Source: Magnolia sinica (lineage: Eukaryota; Streptophyta; Magnoliopsida; Magnoliales; Magnoliaceae). From it: a stretch of DNA of 64,000 nucleotides. Location: NCBI RefSeq assembly GCF_029962835.1, contig NC_080584.1, positions 82,302,862 to 82,366,861 of the forward strand, given 5' to 3'. The notes beneath the pieces are model-generated. The model ran no database searches, was not told the origin of the DNA, and saw only the letters and a program-made list of their open reading frames with translations. Positions 1 through 10,167 of this stretch are shown here, piece after piece (the first letter of the stretch is position 1; every line of letters begins with the position of its first letter). The position numbers and the translations under genes were made by a program.

Positions 1-1016
1 TGAAGAACTAAATTATAGAGAAAGACGATGAGGAGATGACATAAAGAAAAAAAAAAAAGACAATACTCGAGAGCATACACTGATCTTTTATTTCTGAACA
101 AGTAAAATCTGCAACAGCCAAAGACAAAATAAACATTCAGGTATTTAAATTACCAACTAATATAGGTATAGCAATACCAACTAAATTTGCGAAAATAGAA
201 TAGATCAACCATTTCAGCTAAATTAAGATTTCACTCAACCTATGATTTGTCAGTTCACTTGATGGATAAAAGTTCAACAGAATGTGTAAAGAAGACAGTC
301 CCCAAGGAAACTTTGTAAAGAGTGTGAGAGAGCAGCAAAGGTATCAGGGAGATAGGTAAAATAAAATTAAAATAATCAAGTATTTTTGATATTTGAAAAT
401 CTATTTGCTATTTTTGAATTGCAGTAGATCTTTTCATATTGACAGTCCATTTTATGATGAGGTCTAGTCCATCAAAATTTTGGAATGAACCCTCATAAAA
501 ATGGTCCACCAATCAACATATCTTACATAGAAAAGCTAGGGAACATTTGAGAACACTTGAGAACATTTGTGCCATAGTCTTCATTTAAAAGGCAGTTTGA
601 CTCCCATCCTACCAAGCAAGGCTAAATAAATTTGACAGTAGCATACCTTACTTGATATCACAAAATGACTTTCATTTTTCAAAAAATATGAGGCATTCAA
701 AGCTAAGATCCTCACCTGCAATTGCAAACTGTCATCTAACCACCTCACGGACCATGCATTGCTTTCATACTACAAAACCAAACTTCATCAACATACAACA
801 AGTGTGCAACAGTTGTGCTAAAATGAAAAATGCAAAATGTCAAAGGCAATCCATATGTCAACAATATATACCTTCAGGTTGCTCAGCATTTTCACAGTAG
901 CAGGATTAAAATATAGCTGCATAGAAGGAAATTTAGGTAATTAGATAGCAGGCAAAAAAGAAAAAGAAATATGTAAGGAAGCAGGACTAGGAGCCAGAGT
1001 CCAATGCACAGTATAC
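1..1016. other. AT-rich stretch without a recognisable gene
   Basis: No frame shows a conserved protein. The 82-codon open frame at 652-900 on the plus strand has no recognisable domain and its composition is like that of the non-coding surroundings. It may be intron or downstream sequence of the TLDc gene piece that follows on the minus strand. Confidence 0.5.
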
Positions 1017-1473
1017 TCAGGTAGGTAGTGATGTTTTTCTTTCACTCTGACTGGGAATTAGAGGGCCAGGTGGTTCTAAATTTACTTGATTGGGAACTAG
1101 AGAGCCAGGTTGGTAAGTTTTGTTAGCTGCATGATGACGAACATTAACTCTAGCCAAATCTTCATCTATAAATATTCTCTCATTTCCAACAGTTCCTCCA
1201 AACACGATACCCACTGGCTTTGGATATGCTTCATATCTCCCTGTAGGATGCAGGTCGCTATATACAAAATTCTTGTCCTTCCTTGTATAGTGACAGAATA
1301 GATGCTCAATTGAGCTACAGAATGCCAGTACAGGTAGAAAGAATTTTTTCTACGTACCAGAAGGTGGAAATGCGTGGAAAATTGGGCTTATAGCATAGAC
1401 ATATGCAGAGCTTCCATAGTAACCTTCAATGTTAGACCAGAATTTGTTTAATCCCTTCCCATGAAGAGAAGAA
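1017..1473 (-). pseudogene. Truncated TLDc-domain gene fragment (plant TLD-domain protein)
   Basis: Two exon-like blocks are read on the minus strand. The block at 1358-1473 encodes GKGLNKFWSNIEGYYGSS followed by YVYAISPIFHAFPPS and stops at a GTACGT donor. The block at 1017-1280 encodes KDKNFVYSDLHPTGRYEAYP, then GNERIFIDEDLARVNVRHHA and a TYQPGSLVPNQ segment. These match the end of the TLDc domain of plant TLD-domain proteins (family knowledge from memory), a fold linked to oxidative-stress resistance and V-ATPase regulation in other eukaryotes. Between NIEGY and YGSS about 40 residues of the usual domain are missing, the two blocks do not join in phase with an obvious acceptor, and the protein ends early after KTSLPT. 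The N-terminal part of the gene was not found. I read it as a captured, decayed fragment; an intron-containing functional gene is unlikely. Confidence 0.75.
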
Positions 1474-1479
1474 CTGAAA

Positions 1480-2770
1480 AAAAATTCAGTCAAGTATACG
1501 TTAAAAAATAGAACTCAATCAAGCATGATAATCACAGAATGGTTATAGATTCAATAGAGAACTAATGATTAATGATTAATCTAATATGCCAGCAAAGACT
1601 AAACAATCGTTATGGCTAAATCCATTAAACTAATTTTATTTAACCATCTATCTTCAACCTCTTATTCAATGGCAAGGATTTTCAAATTGACCTGATTTTT
1701 TTTATACGGACACCTCCATGGTGGGCCCATGTGATGAGTAGCTAGCATCTTGCACAAAATAAGGGGAGAGGAGATAAAAACCACCGGAACCCTCTTCAGT
1801 AAGGATTTATTTGGGAGATGGCAAAGGACTAAAATGCAATTCAGGGCAGGCCTACAAGTACCACACCCAAACTCCATATTTACAAAAACCTTGTGTTCCT
1901 CATCAACTCAACTGAGAAATTGAAATTTGAATTTAACATTTTTTCTTTCTTTTTTTTCTCAATATTCATGTAGATTAGATATGGAAACAGCTGAGCTGAG
2001 ATGGTTCAAGATGGCTCAAGATGATCTATCATAACTTATACAAAGTAGGATCTATCAAATAGATGGTTCAAGATGATAATTGGACTTATTTTGTTTATCT
2101 GCTCAATCTTAACTGTCCATTTTCCATGTTACTGATCAGATGCTTGGGATCATTCCTATGGTATGATTTTTTCACATGGTTAGTTGTATGAAAGAATGGT
2201 CGGTTCAAATTGATGATTGGTCCTCCCATGTGTCCATTAAAAGCTTTGGGGGCATTGCTCACGTCCCCATTAAGGATTAGTGTGCACTTTATCGGGAAAG
2301 AAAAAGAGTGCTATCTTTTCACAGGATGATACCAACATGCTATTTTCCCTTTCAATAAGCTATCTTTTTCGGTCCAAGTAAAATGCATCTAGGACCCTTT
2401 GTTGTCTCTAAACACCCTTCTTCTCTGGAATGCCTCAAGTGAATCATAAAATTTCATGAATAAGCTATAGATACCCAACATGGGGTTCTTTCCTTGTCAA
2501 TATAAATAATATGCAAACTATATTTAAAGCAACAAAACCATGATGCTCCAATGGTCGAGAACACAAACTACACAATAATGCTGCAGTTTTCATGCCAGTG
2601 GAAAATTCAGATTATCTGCCACTGGCTCCCATCATTTTTGGTCCACTTGAAGAGTGAAGCATTTTTTTTTTGTAGGAATATCAAAATTCATTAAATTAGA
2701 TTTCATAATAACACTTGCATGTTCAAGAAAATGCAGATAATTCAAACTAACACATTTCTTTCAAACACAA
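1480..2770. other. No gene seen; probable intron or filler of element C
   Basis: The stretch is AT-rich and has only short open frames without family resemblance. The T run at about 2664-2673, followed by a TTCATTAAATTAGA segment, looks like the antisense of a LINE/SINE-type 3' tail, but no body of such an element could be recognised. Confidence 0.4.
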
Positions 2771-2779
2771 CTGGTCAAC

Positions 2780-2894
2780 CTGGAGGTTTAACAATGAAAC
2801 TCAGGACCTGATTAACAAAATTGCCCAAGTTACTCAGCAACTCACTGTTTAGTTTGGCCTGCAAGTCTGCCCATGTAAACAATGTGTCTGAAAC
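2780..2894 (-). pseudogene. Single exon of methionyl-tRNA synthetase
   Basis: On the minus strand the block reads VSDTLFTWADLQAKLNSELL followed by SNLGNFVNQVLSFIVKPPG. This is the segment of plant cytosolic MetRS linking the catalytic core to the anticodon-binding domain (recognised from the family: a DLQAKLN-ELL-NLGNF-NRVLSF pattern). It has an acceptor-like CAG before it (2895-2897) and a donor-like GTTGAC after it (2774-2779), so it is one exon of a split gene, in frame and uninterrupted. No neighbouring MetRS exons were found on either side, so it cannot make an enzyme by itself. Together with the TLDc and kinase pieces in the same orientation, it looks like captured genomic DNA inside element C. 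Confidence 0.8.
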
Positions 2895-3117
2895 CTGATT
2901 CACACATAAGCAGTAAGCATTTTCCATCATTCTAGCACATTCAACAATGTCAGCAAACAAGTAAAAGGCAAACCAAACTGTATAGTTCAGTGATAGAACT
3001 TTCAGAAATCCAATTGAATGGTGGAGCGACACTGCTGGACAGGTTAGATGCCATTAATTCCTAATAGTGGACGCCACTGCCACACATCTCAAACAGAGTC
3101 AAATGATCAAAATTTGA

Positions 3118-3220
3118 AATAATTCCTCGTTAGGGAAGTTAGATTGTCCATTCCATCAGGTAACACACCCTGTTTGAATTTTCATGTAATAATTCCTCGT
3201 TAGGGAAGTTAGATTGTCCA
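3118..3220. repeat. 33-bp direct repeat, two exact copies 70 bp apart
   Basis: Positions 3118-3150 and 3188-3220 are identical (core TTCCTCGTTAGGGAAGTTAG). The intervening 37 bp are not repeated. It sits between the MetRS exon and the kinase exon and may mark a repair or template-switch junction. Confidence 0.9.
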
Positions 3221-3271
3221 CCAATGATGGTATTAACTAGTCCTTCCAAGTTAGGTTGAAATTTTTATTAC

Positions 3272-3484
3272 CTTGTAAACAGGGCCAAATCAACCTTGTC
3301 CAAGCTTATTTGCCTCCAAAAAGTTATTGGTGGCAAGTTGTATGGTTGCCAAATCAATCCACGGCAATTCATGACTGTCTACCTGACTTTCTCCATCCAT
3401 CTGTGCAAGTGTGCTATTTGGAGGGCCCAAATCATCCAACAAAGCTCCTTGCCAATGTCCCTGCATTGCTGGAAACAACAGCAA
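3272..3484 (-). pseudogene. Receptor-like kinase exon (start of kinase domain) with an in-frame stop
   Basis: The minus strand encodes LDDLGPPNSTLAQMDGESQ, then ELPWIDLATIQLATNNFLEA and NKLGQG, a stop codon, FGPVYK and a GTAATA splice donor. The DLATI-ATNNF-ANKLGQGGFGPVYKG pattern is the juxtamembrane region and glycine-rich loop of cysteine-rich and S-domain type receptor-like kinases. A TGA replaces the second glycine codon of the GQGGFG loop, so this exon cannot encode a kinase. No catalytic-loop or activation-loop exons follow towards lower coordinates. It lies in the same orientation as the MetRS, TLDc and DUF1685 pieces of element C. Confidence 0.85.
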
Positions 3485-3539
3485 CTATCATTGCAAGGTT
3501 GATTATGAAAAGATTGTTCTTCTATTATAAGAACTAGGA

Positions 3540-5900
3540 AATGCGATCCTTTGGTACCAGTATTCCTAGTATTCCTATAATTAAATCTTTTTAGTAAAAA
3601 GAAAAAAAGAAAATCTTTTTAATAATCTTGGATACCATCGAGGATGAGAAATCACAATGGTACTTTACATTTATGTGAAATCAATGGCTATTCATTTTTA
3701 GCAATGAGATTCAAACTGAGCCATCCATTTGGTCCATTATAGATTGAGATCTTGCAAACAGAAATAACCATTGATGCCTTTTTAAGCCCCCATTAAATTA
3801 AAGCTTGTTATGCATGTTTTTTTTTGCAATTTTTTTTTAAAAAAATATACAAATATATGAATTTTAACACCTCTTGAAGTTTTACTGAAAAAATCCCAAC
3901 ATTTTTCCTTCTCTAATGTTTTTCTTTTTAATATCAACGATATTGATACATGTAAAGAAACTAATACTATGAAAACTAGCGAGTTGCAATATTTAAGTGC
4001 CCAACATTTGCCACATGCATAAATATGTGCATGTGTTATAAATGCTACATATGCCACCATTCACATTAAGCTCCACACATGCACTACAGTTTATCTTTAC
4101 TCATGCTCGAGGGGATTGGTGCTTAACATAGTGAACATAATAGTCAGTTCAGGAGAGCATGACTTGGGTAGCCTGTCCAAGACATGCAAACACAACTTTG
4201 CTTGCATCCAAACAGCCCCAAGAGTATTTCTGACTTTAGGGCCCACTTGAGGAGTGTTACTACTCTGGTTTTGGACTCAGGGCATTCCATTTGATGGACA
4301 AGCTCAAATGTTCCATGTATGCCATCCATATCATTTCTTTTGTGTGGGTGAGATGGATTTCATGGCTAGAATGGACTAGTATCCATTCCACCATTTGTTT
4401 GGAGCAGCCTAGAAGAAGCGTCCACAGGTTTTTTTTTTTTTTTTTTTTTTTTTGAGGAAGGTAAGTAAATTTATACAAATTAGAGGAAAATGGCATTTCC
4501 AAAATACAAGAAAGGTTGTGAAGACCCAGCAACCACCAAGGCAATGATGACATGGTCAAAATGGAAAAAACCACATGGGTCAGAGATCATCACCAAGGTG
4601 CGTGAAAAACTTCTTTTCTGGACAATAGTTTCTAGGTCATTTCATATGGATGATAAGATCTGATAGGTTAGATCATTTCCTCATGATCTTTCTATTGTGG
4701 GTGCTTCTAGATGATTGGTTGGTCAGGAAGGGCAAACTCTAGGTTTGAGTATCTCATGGTACTTAATTGAGATTTTAAACAGAAGTAGAAACCAATCTCT
4801 TAAGGATTAGTAAAATCCGAGATACTAATGTTGAGGATACAGTCCTATACAAAGTCATGAACACAAAATCTAGAGATCCCGTACATTTCAACTCCAAAAC
4901 TCATTCGAATTACTCACATAAGCCTAGAAACATCATCTTTTAATGCTGTAAACATTCGTGTAATTTCAACATTTTCAGTAAGAATGTATAGGATTCCAAT
5001 AGAAAATGGAAATGAATATTTTCTAAGAAAGGAATTCTGGGTATTCCTGAAATCATTAATTGGAAAGAAGGGATTGCTAAATAGCCACAGGCACATTGAG
5101 AGCCACTTGGGTGGAATTTCCATTAGACCCACCATCCATTACGTAGGTTGCTCATGTACACCTTGGAACCCAAAAATCAAGACCATCCAGAACTCAAGTC
5201 GGCCACACCCTAGGAAAAATTAGGGATGAGGGATGCCCACCATTAGTTTTTGGGTAGGTCCCACCATCATGTTTGTGCCATCCAATTCATTCATCTATGT
5301 GTCTCACAGGGATGAAATAATTATCCAAAAATCATTGTGTTCCAAAACTCAGGTGGACCATACTGCATGATTTTAAAGGATTTAATTGTGGAGTGGCCCA
5401 CCTAAATGTTGAATCAGCCTGATTTTTGGGATTAAGGCCAAACAAGGGGTAATGCACCTGATGAACAAGGTGCATTTTATGCAAGTCTATTTCCCTGTAG
5501 GTACCTAGGTAGGCAAGAGTTTTCTCTTGCTAAGAGAGTGGAGCTTCAGATCTATATGCTCTCTCAAACTCTGCTAATCCACACCTACAAATCAAAAATC
5601 AATTCAATTATATTTCCAAGGGAGGGAAAATCTTAAGCTTTCATGAGCTCTGTGCATTTTCCACTCGAATCAGACACCCTAATTCAATTTTTTATTGGAA
5701 AAAGGTTAAAATTTCACCCCAATTTTCTAAAAATAATCTATTAAAATTCCCCCAAATTAAAATATTTACAATCTATGCCTAATTTTTAGTCATAATCAAA
5801 GCCCTACAACGGAGTTCATCACTTCTGCCACCAGCATTTCCAAAGGGGAGTTCGTATCAGAGAAAAGGGTGTGTAAATATCAGTCTTATCATATAATCCT
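3540..5900. other. Intron-like or intergenic stretch with no gene; poly-T tract and repeat debris
   Basis: No conserved protein is seen. A T run of about 24 at 4430-4453 could be the tail of a minus-strand retroposed copy, but no RNA-like body is recognisable beside it. At about 5240-5420 a decayed piece of the GGGCCCAC-type repeat is present (TCCCACCATCATGTTTG, then GGTGGACCATACTGCATG). If the DUF1685 first exon at 5988-6432 is spliced, this stretch is its intron; I could not find the expected second DUF1685 exon here. Confidence 0.5.
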
Positions 5901-5987
5901 TTCAAACAAGCAGAATTTCTTTACATAAAGAAAGTTCAAATCTTTCAACTTTCAGCAAATAAAAAACAACAGAGAAGAATCGCATAC

Positions 5988-6432
5988 AAGGACTTGAAAT
6001 CTTCCAATTCGTGATTGGACTCGCGGCCGCTGATGACACGGAGCATGCCTCCTCTACATCCCTCCCATCCATAGACTTCTGCTGCTGCTGCCGCTGATCA
6101 TCCAAGAACCTTTGGCTCATCGAGTAGCAGAGCTCGAGCGCCGGCAATGTATTACAAAGCTCCGGGATCTCTTCATAGTTGAAACCAAACCCTAGATCCA
6201 AACACCCCTTCAGTTCGTCAAGATCTCCATCAGTCAGGCTCTTCATCCTCAACACATCCCCTGTTGTTGCTGCTGATCTTGAAGAATCGGATCCTTCTTC
6301 TCGTCCATCGCTACGTACCCTTCCAGAAGGACCTGGTTCTTCTTCTTCTTCAACCATGTATCTTCGTGTAGGATTTGGGGCTGTTTTCAGAGGGAATTCT
6401 AGTGTTTGGTAGGTATTTAATCGGTCTTCCAT
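5988..6432 (-). CDS. First exon of a DUF1685-family gene (partial)
   Basis: From the ATG at 6432 the minus strand encodes about 148 residues: an acidic, glycine/serine-rich start (MVEEEEEPGPSG), then the family core KSLTDGDLDELKGCLDLGFGF, YEEIPELCNTLPALELCYSM and SQRF, a QQQQ run, and SPITNWKISSP just before a plausible donor (CCTT/GTATGC). This is the DUF1685 (PF07939) pattern of plant proteins of unknown function; members normally continue with a short second exon ending in a conserved VWAQAVACTVRLC-like stretch, which I did not find. The frame is open, with no damage in the exon, and a CT-rich leader precedes it. It lies in CACTA element C, so it may be a captured promoter plus first exon that now reads into foreign exons. 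A real host gene with a distant second exon remains possible. Confidence 0.7.
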
Positions 6433-6437
6433 ACCTA

Positions 6438-6665
6438 AAATGGAAGCAGATTATGGCGTGAGAGAGGGAAGTCTTCGTGAGATCGAGAGAGAGGGGATGG
6501 TTAGGGAGAGAAGAGGGGTTCATGAGAGGGGAGATCGAGAGAGAGAAAAGGGGTGCAGGAGATCAAGAGAGAGAGAGAAAGGGATGTGGAATGGGATTTT
6601 ATTCCCAGGAGTGGAGGGAGATGAAAAGTTTCATGAGACGGGGGAAAAGAAAAAGGGCAGCGCGG
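6438..6665 (-). promoter_or_regulatory. CT-rich leader or promoter-like tract upstream of the DUF1685 exon
   Basis: On the plus strand this is GA-rich with repeated GAGATCGAGAGAGAG-like units, so on the sense (minus) strand of the DUF1685 exon it is a CT-rich leader directly before the ATG. Such tracts are common in plant 5' UTRs. Similar GAGATCGAGAGAG repeats occur near the right end of element A (56160-56500). The open frames read here are low-complexity R/E-rich shadows. Confidence 0.5.
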
Positions 6666-6689
6666 GATGAGTTTTTGCATTTTTACCTG

Positions 6690-7250
6690 CTACGATTCAG
6701 CTACGGTCTTAAACCGTAGCTAAAATTCCTCTGGACCATAGCCATTGTTCAATCCTTCACACCATGTCCACTTCCGCACGAGTTTGACGGTTCTGGATGA
6801 ATTGTCCTCTCAAGGGCTTTGTGGGATTCATCGTGATACATTTCATATATCCACTCCGTCCATTAATTTTGTAAATTTTTTATAGGGAACGACCCCAAAA
6901 TCTAGGAAAATCGAAGGTCTAGTTGAACCACACCATCGACCAATGGTAGGTATTTAATCTCCACTGTTTCTTACCATGTGGTCCACTTGAGCCTTCGATC
7001 TACTTACTTTTTTGGGTTCTTACCAAAAAATGCTATTTCAAAATGGATAGATGTATTAGATGGAGCACACACATTTTATTGGGCCTCGTAGAGTCCCTTA
7101 TGGAGCTGTCCTACGTGTGGTGGTGTTAGCTTTTAGCTACGGTGTGATCATTTTTAGCTACGATTTTAAACCGTAGCTATTTAGCTATGGTTTATGTCCG
7201 TAGCCAAAAAATAGCATAGTCCGTAGCCTTTGCTCATTTTTTTGGTAGTG
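6690..7250. repeat. Right subterminal region and terminus of CACTA element C
   Basis: Palindromic motifs of the type GCTACGG...TTTAAACCGTAGC occur at 6697-6722, 7135-7180 and 7193-7230, and the terminus is GGTAGTG at 7244-7250. Between them, 6780-7130 is a decayed piece of the GGGCCCAC-type repeat (CCACTGTTTCTTACCATGTG then GTCCACTTGAG). Motif-rich subterminal regions are the known transposase-binding zones of CACTA elements. Confidence 0.7.
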
Positions 7251-9788
7251 CGTTCTGGGGAGAAGCAATGCACACGGTGGTGTATTTGATAAACAGGTCT
7301 CCATCAGCCCCGTTGAATGGAGAAGTACCTGAAAAGGTATGGACCAGACAGGATCCATTGTACAGTCATCTCAGGGTGTTTGGATGCAGGGCATCCGTTC
7401 ACATATCAAAGGACAAGAGGTCCAAGCTCGATATGAAGATCAGGCAGTGTGTGTTCTTGCGGTACTGTGATAAAAAGTTCAGTTACAGGCTATGGGATCC
7501 GACCGAGAGGAAGCTCGTCAGGAGCAGAGATGTGGTTTTCTTTAAAGATCAGTGTATAGAAGAACCAACATAGTTCAGGTGAGCTAGAGGATATGGATCC
7601 GATTATTCCTCCTATTGTGCCTGATGACGAGAGAGTACAACAAGATGCAGAGGACGAGGGAGTTCCTTCAGAAGATGGACCAAGGGAGCAGCCCCCACTT
7701 GATCCACCTGTTAAGCCACAGGTGAGGAGGTCATCTAGGGACAGACAGCCATCCAAGAGGTACTCACCGCATGAGTACATTATGCTGACTGATGGGGGAG
7801 AGCCAGAAGACTATTCTGAGGCCCTAGTCGATGAGCATAAAGAGGAGTGGTTGAAAGCTATGCAAGAGGAGATGAAATCCTTACATAAGAACCACACCTA
7901 TGACATGGTAAAACTGCATAAGGGTAAGAAAGTTTTGAGCAATAAGTGAGTGTTCAAAAAGAAAGTTGAGCAGAAGAATTCACGGACGAGGTTCAAGGCC
8001 AAACTTGTGGTGAAAGGGTTCGGTCAGAGGAAAGGCAAAGACTTCAAGGAGATATTCTCACCGGTGGTAAAGATGACATCCATACAGGTGTTGCTTGGGT
8101 TGACAGCTAGTATGGATCTGGAGATAGAGCAGTTAGATGTTAAAACTGCCTTTCTCCATGGTGACCTGGAAGAAGAGATCTACATGCACCAACCAGAGGG
8201 GTTCCAAGTCAAGGGCAAGGAGCATATGGTGTGTAGGCTGAGGAAGAGCTTATATGGGCTGAAACAAGCTTCACGGCAATGGTACAAGAAGTTTGACTCG
8301 TTCATGTTACAGCATGGGTATGACAGAACGGAGTCACACCACTGTGTGTTCACGCGCAAGTTCTCAGATGGTGATTTCTTAGTTCTGTTGTTATATGTTG
8401 ATGACATGCTCATCATGAGAAAAGACATCAAAAAGATCGACAGGCTGAAACAGGAGTTGGGCAAGTCTTTTGTGATGAAAGACTTGGGCCCGTCTAAACA
8501 GATCCTAGGAATGGAGATAACTCGTGATAGGAGTAGTAGGAAGCTTTGGCCGTCACAAGAGCAGTATATTGAGAAAGTCCTAGAGCAGTTCAATATGAAT
8601 GTAGCGAAGCCGGTCAGTACTTCACTAAATGGTCACTTCAGATTAAGCGACAGGCAGTGTCCCAAGACGAAGGTAGAGGTGGAAGAGATACAGCAAATAC
8701 CTTACGTGTCAGCTGTAGGAAGTTTGATATATGCTATGGTGTGTACATACCCAAACATAGCATATGCGGTTGGTGTTGTCAACCGATATCTTACCAATCT
8801 TGGCAAAGAGCATTGGGCAGCGGTGAAGTGGATACTGCGGTATCTAAGAGGCTCATCCAAGTTGAGCCTATGCTATGGTGACGAAAAACCTGTGTTAAAG
8901 GGCTACACAGATGCAGATATGGCAGGTGACCTAAATTCTAGGAAGTCTACATCGGGGTTCATGTTCACATTTGAAGCGGGAGCGATTTCTTGGCAGAGCA
9001 AGCTACAGAAGGTCATAGCATTGTCAACGACAGAGGCCAAGTACATTGTAGTCACATAAGCTTGTAAAGAGATGCTTTGATAAAGAGGTTCCTACAGGAA
9101 CTTAGCCTGAAGTAGGAGGAGCACGTGGTCTATTACGATAGTCAGAGTGCTATACACTTGAGCAAGAATCCAAGTCAGCATTCCAAGTTAAAGCACATAG
9201 AGATTCGGTATTACTGGATCAGGGATACTTTAGAACAGAAGGTGTTACAGCTTGAGAAGGTCCACATAGACGATAATGGGTCAGACATGATGACCAAGGC
9301 TTTGATCAAGGGCAAATTTGAGGTTTGTAAAAACCAAACTGGCTTGAAGAATGTGAATTCCTCCCAGATCAAAAAGGGGGAGATTTGATGGATTTTTTGA
9401 CCTGTGCTCGACCGGTCGTGAGCCCTGCACGACCGTTCATGGGCTGATGTTCGACCAGTCGTGGGGTCAAGTCGTAACTTGACTCAAAGTCCAGCGAGTT
9501 TGGACTATTTTTCTCTAGGGTGCTCGACCGGTCGTGGGTGGTTCACGACCGGTCATGGGTGGCGTACGACCGGTCATGGGTGGCACATGACCAGTCATGG
9601 TTACGCAGATTCGTTTTGCGATTTTGCACAGATTTCGTGTCGCAAGTCCTTTCGCAACCGGGATGCGAAAGGGAGTTTCCTAAAACTATAAAAAGGGGTC
9701 TCTAGGGTTTTTTTAGGGTATGTGAGTAGTAGAAAAATCACAAGAAAGTTTCCTAAAGGCTTTGCAAGGGTCTACTAAAGGGTTTAGG

Positions 9789-9819
<31 letters not shown>

Positions 9820-10167
9820 GAAGCTTGTGGAAGGGAGTCTACGTCTCAGCGCTTTCACGTCCTCGTAATCGATAAGATCTCTCTAGGTTTTCTTTTACTC
9901 TCTTACTGTTTATCCGCTCATGCGTAAGTGATGAAGGTTTGATCATAGCAAGGTGTGCTTGTGATTGGTTGTAACGTTCTGTTTTATAGTGGATTGTTGA
10001 TCTGGACGAGATCCCGTGGTTTTTACCTCTTTTGAGGGTTTTCCACGTAAAAATCTCTTATGTGGTGTGTGATTGATGTTTTGATTTATTTCATTGCTTT
10101 TATTATCCCATAATTCTGGTTTGTTCTGGAGGGATAGATCCTAAGGTTTTGTGCAAGGCCCCCAACA
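7251..10167 (+). mobile_element. Ty1/copia LTR retrotransposon, 5'-truncated (fossil)
   Basis: The element keeps, in order, the end of the integrase region (about 7251-7560, HTVVYLINRSPSAPLNG), a linker, reverse transcriptase (about 7830-8700, with LLYVDDM near 8390), RNase H (about 8880-9300, with YDSQSAIHLSKN) and a 3' LTR. A purine-rich tract (9371-9385) sits right before the LTR. The integrase-RT order marks copia; the RNase H end resembles Tork/Tnt1-like lineages (uncertain). It starts at the end of CACTA element C, so its 5' LTR, gag and protease are outside the window or lost. The coding part is broken in a few places. With one LTR present its age cannot be dated, but the coding region is still easy to read, which suggests a fairly recent insertion. 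Confidence 0.93.
9386..10167 (+). repeat. 3' LTR of the copia element, with a 21-bp tandem array
   Basis: The LTR begins TGATGGATTTTTTGACC and ends GGCCCCCAACA, i.e. TG...CA, about 782 bp. The first part (9405-9600) is packed with palindromic GACCGGTC-centred units; at 9521-9600 they form about four tandem units of 21 bp (CGACCGGTCGTGGGTGG and variants). A TATA-like CTATAAAAAGG lies at 9686-9696, followed by a GA microsatellite (about 9795-9822). The tandem units upstream of the TATA sequence are where an LTR enhancer would be expected (inference). Confidence 0.85.

Larger units (their letters stand above)
1..7250. mobile_element. Right-hand part of a gene-carrying CACTA element (element C); left end outside the window
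   Basis: Seen: the sequence ending at 7250 reads ...TTTTTTTGGTAGTG, whose reverse complement CACTACCAAAAAAA is a CACTA-type terminus. Inside it lie palindromic GCTACGG/CCGTAGC subterminal motifs (6690-7240), a CT-rich leader (6440-6660, sense on the minus strand) and four host-gene pieces, all on the minus strand (TLDc, MetRS, receptor kinase, DUF1685). The Ty1/copia sequence starts abruptly at 7251, in the middle of its integrase region, as expected if C inserted into it. Inference: C runs off the left edge of the window and is longer than 7.25 kb. No matching CACTACC end is seen at 1-6700 and no transposase is visible, so it looks non-autonomous. Alternative: a short CACTA relic next to unrelated gene fragments. 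Confidence 0.55.

Noticed and set aside
4430-4453. Poly-T run considered as the tail of a processed pseudogene or SINE
   Set aside because: No adjacent gene-like or tRNA-like body and no flanking duplication could be seen.
7490-7780. Serine-rich minus-strand frame
   Set aside because: Shadow of the copia coding strand.
8180-8593. 137-codon minus-strand frame
   Set aside because: Shadow of the copia reverse transcriptase on the other strand.
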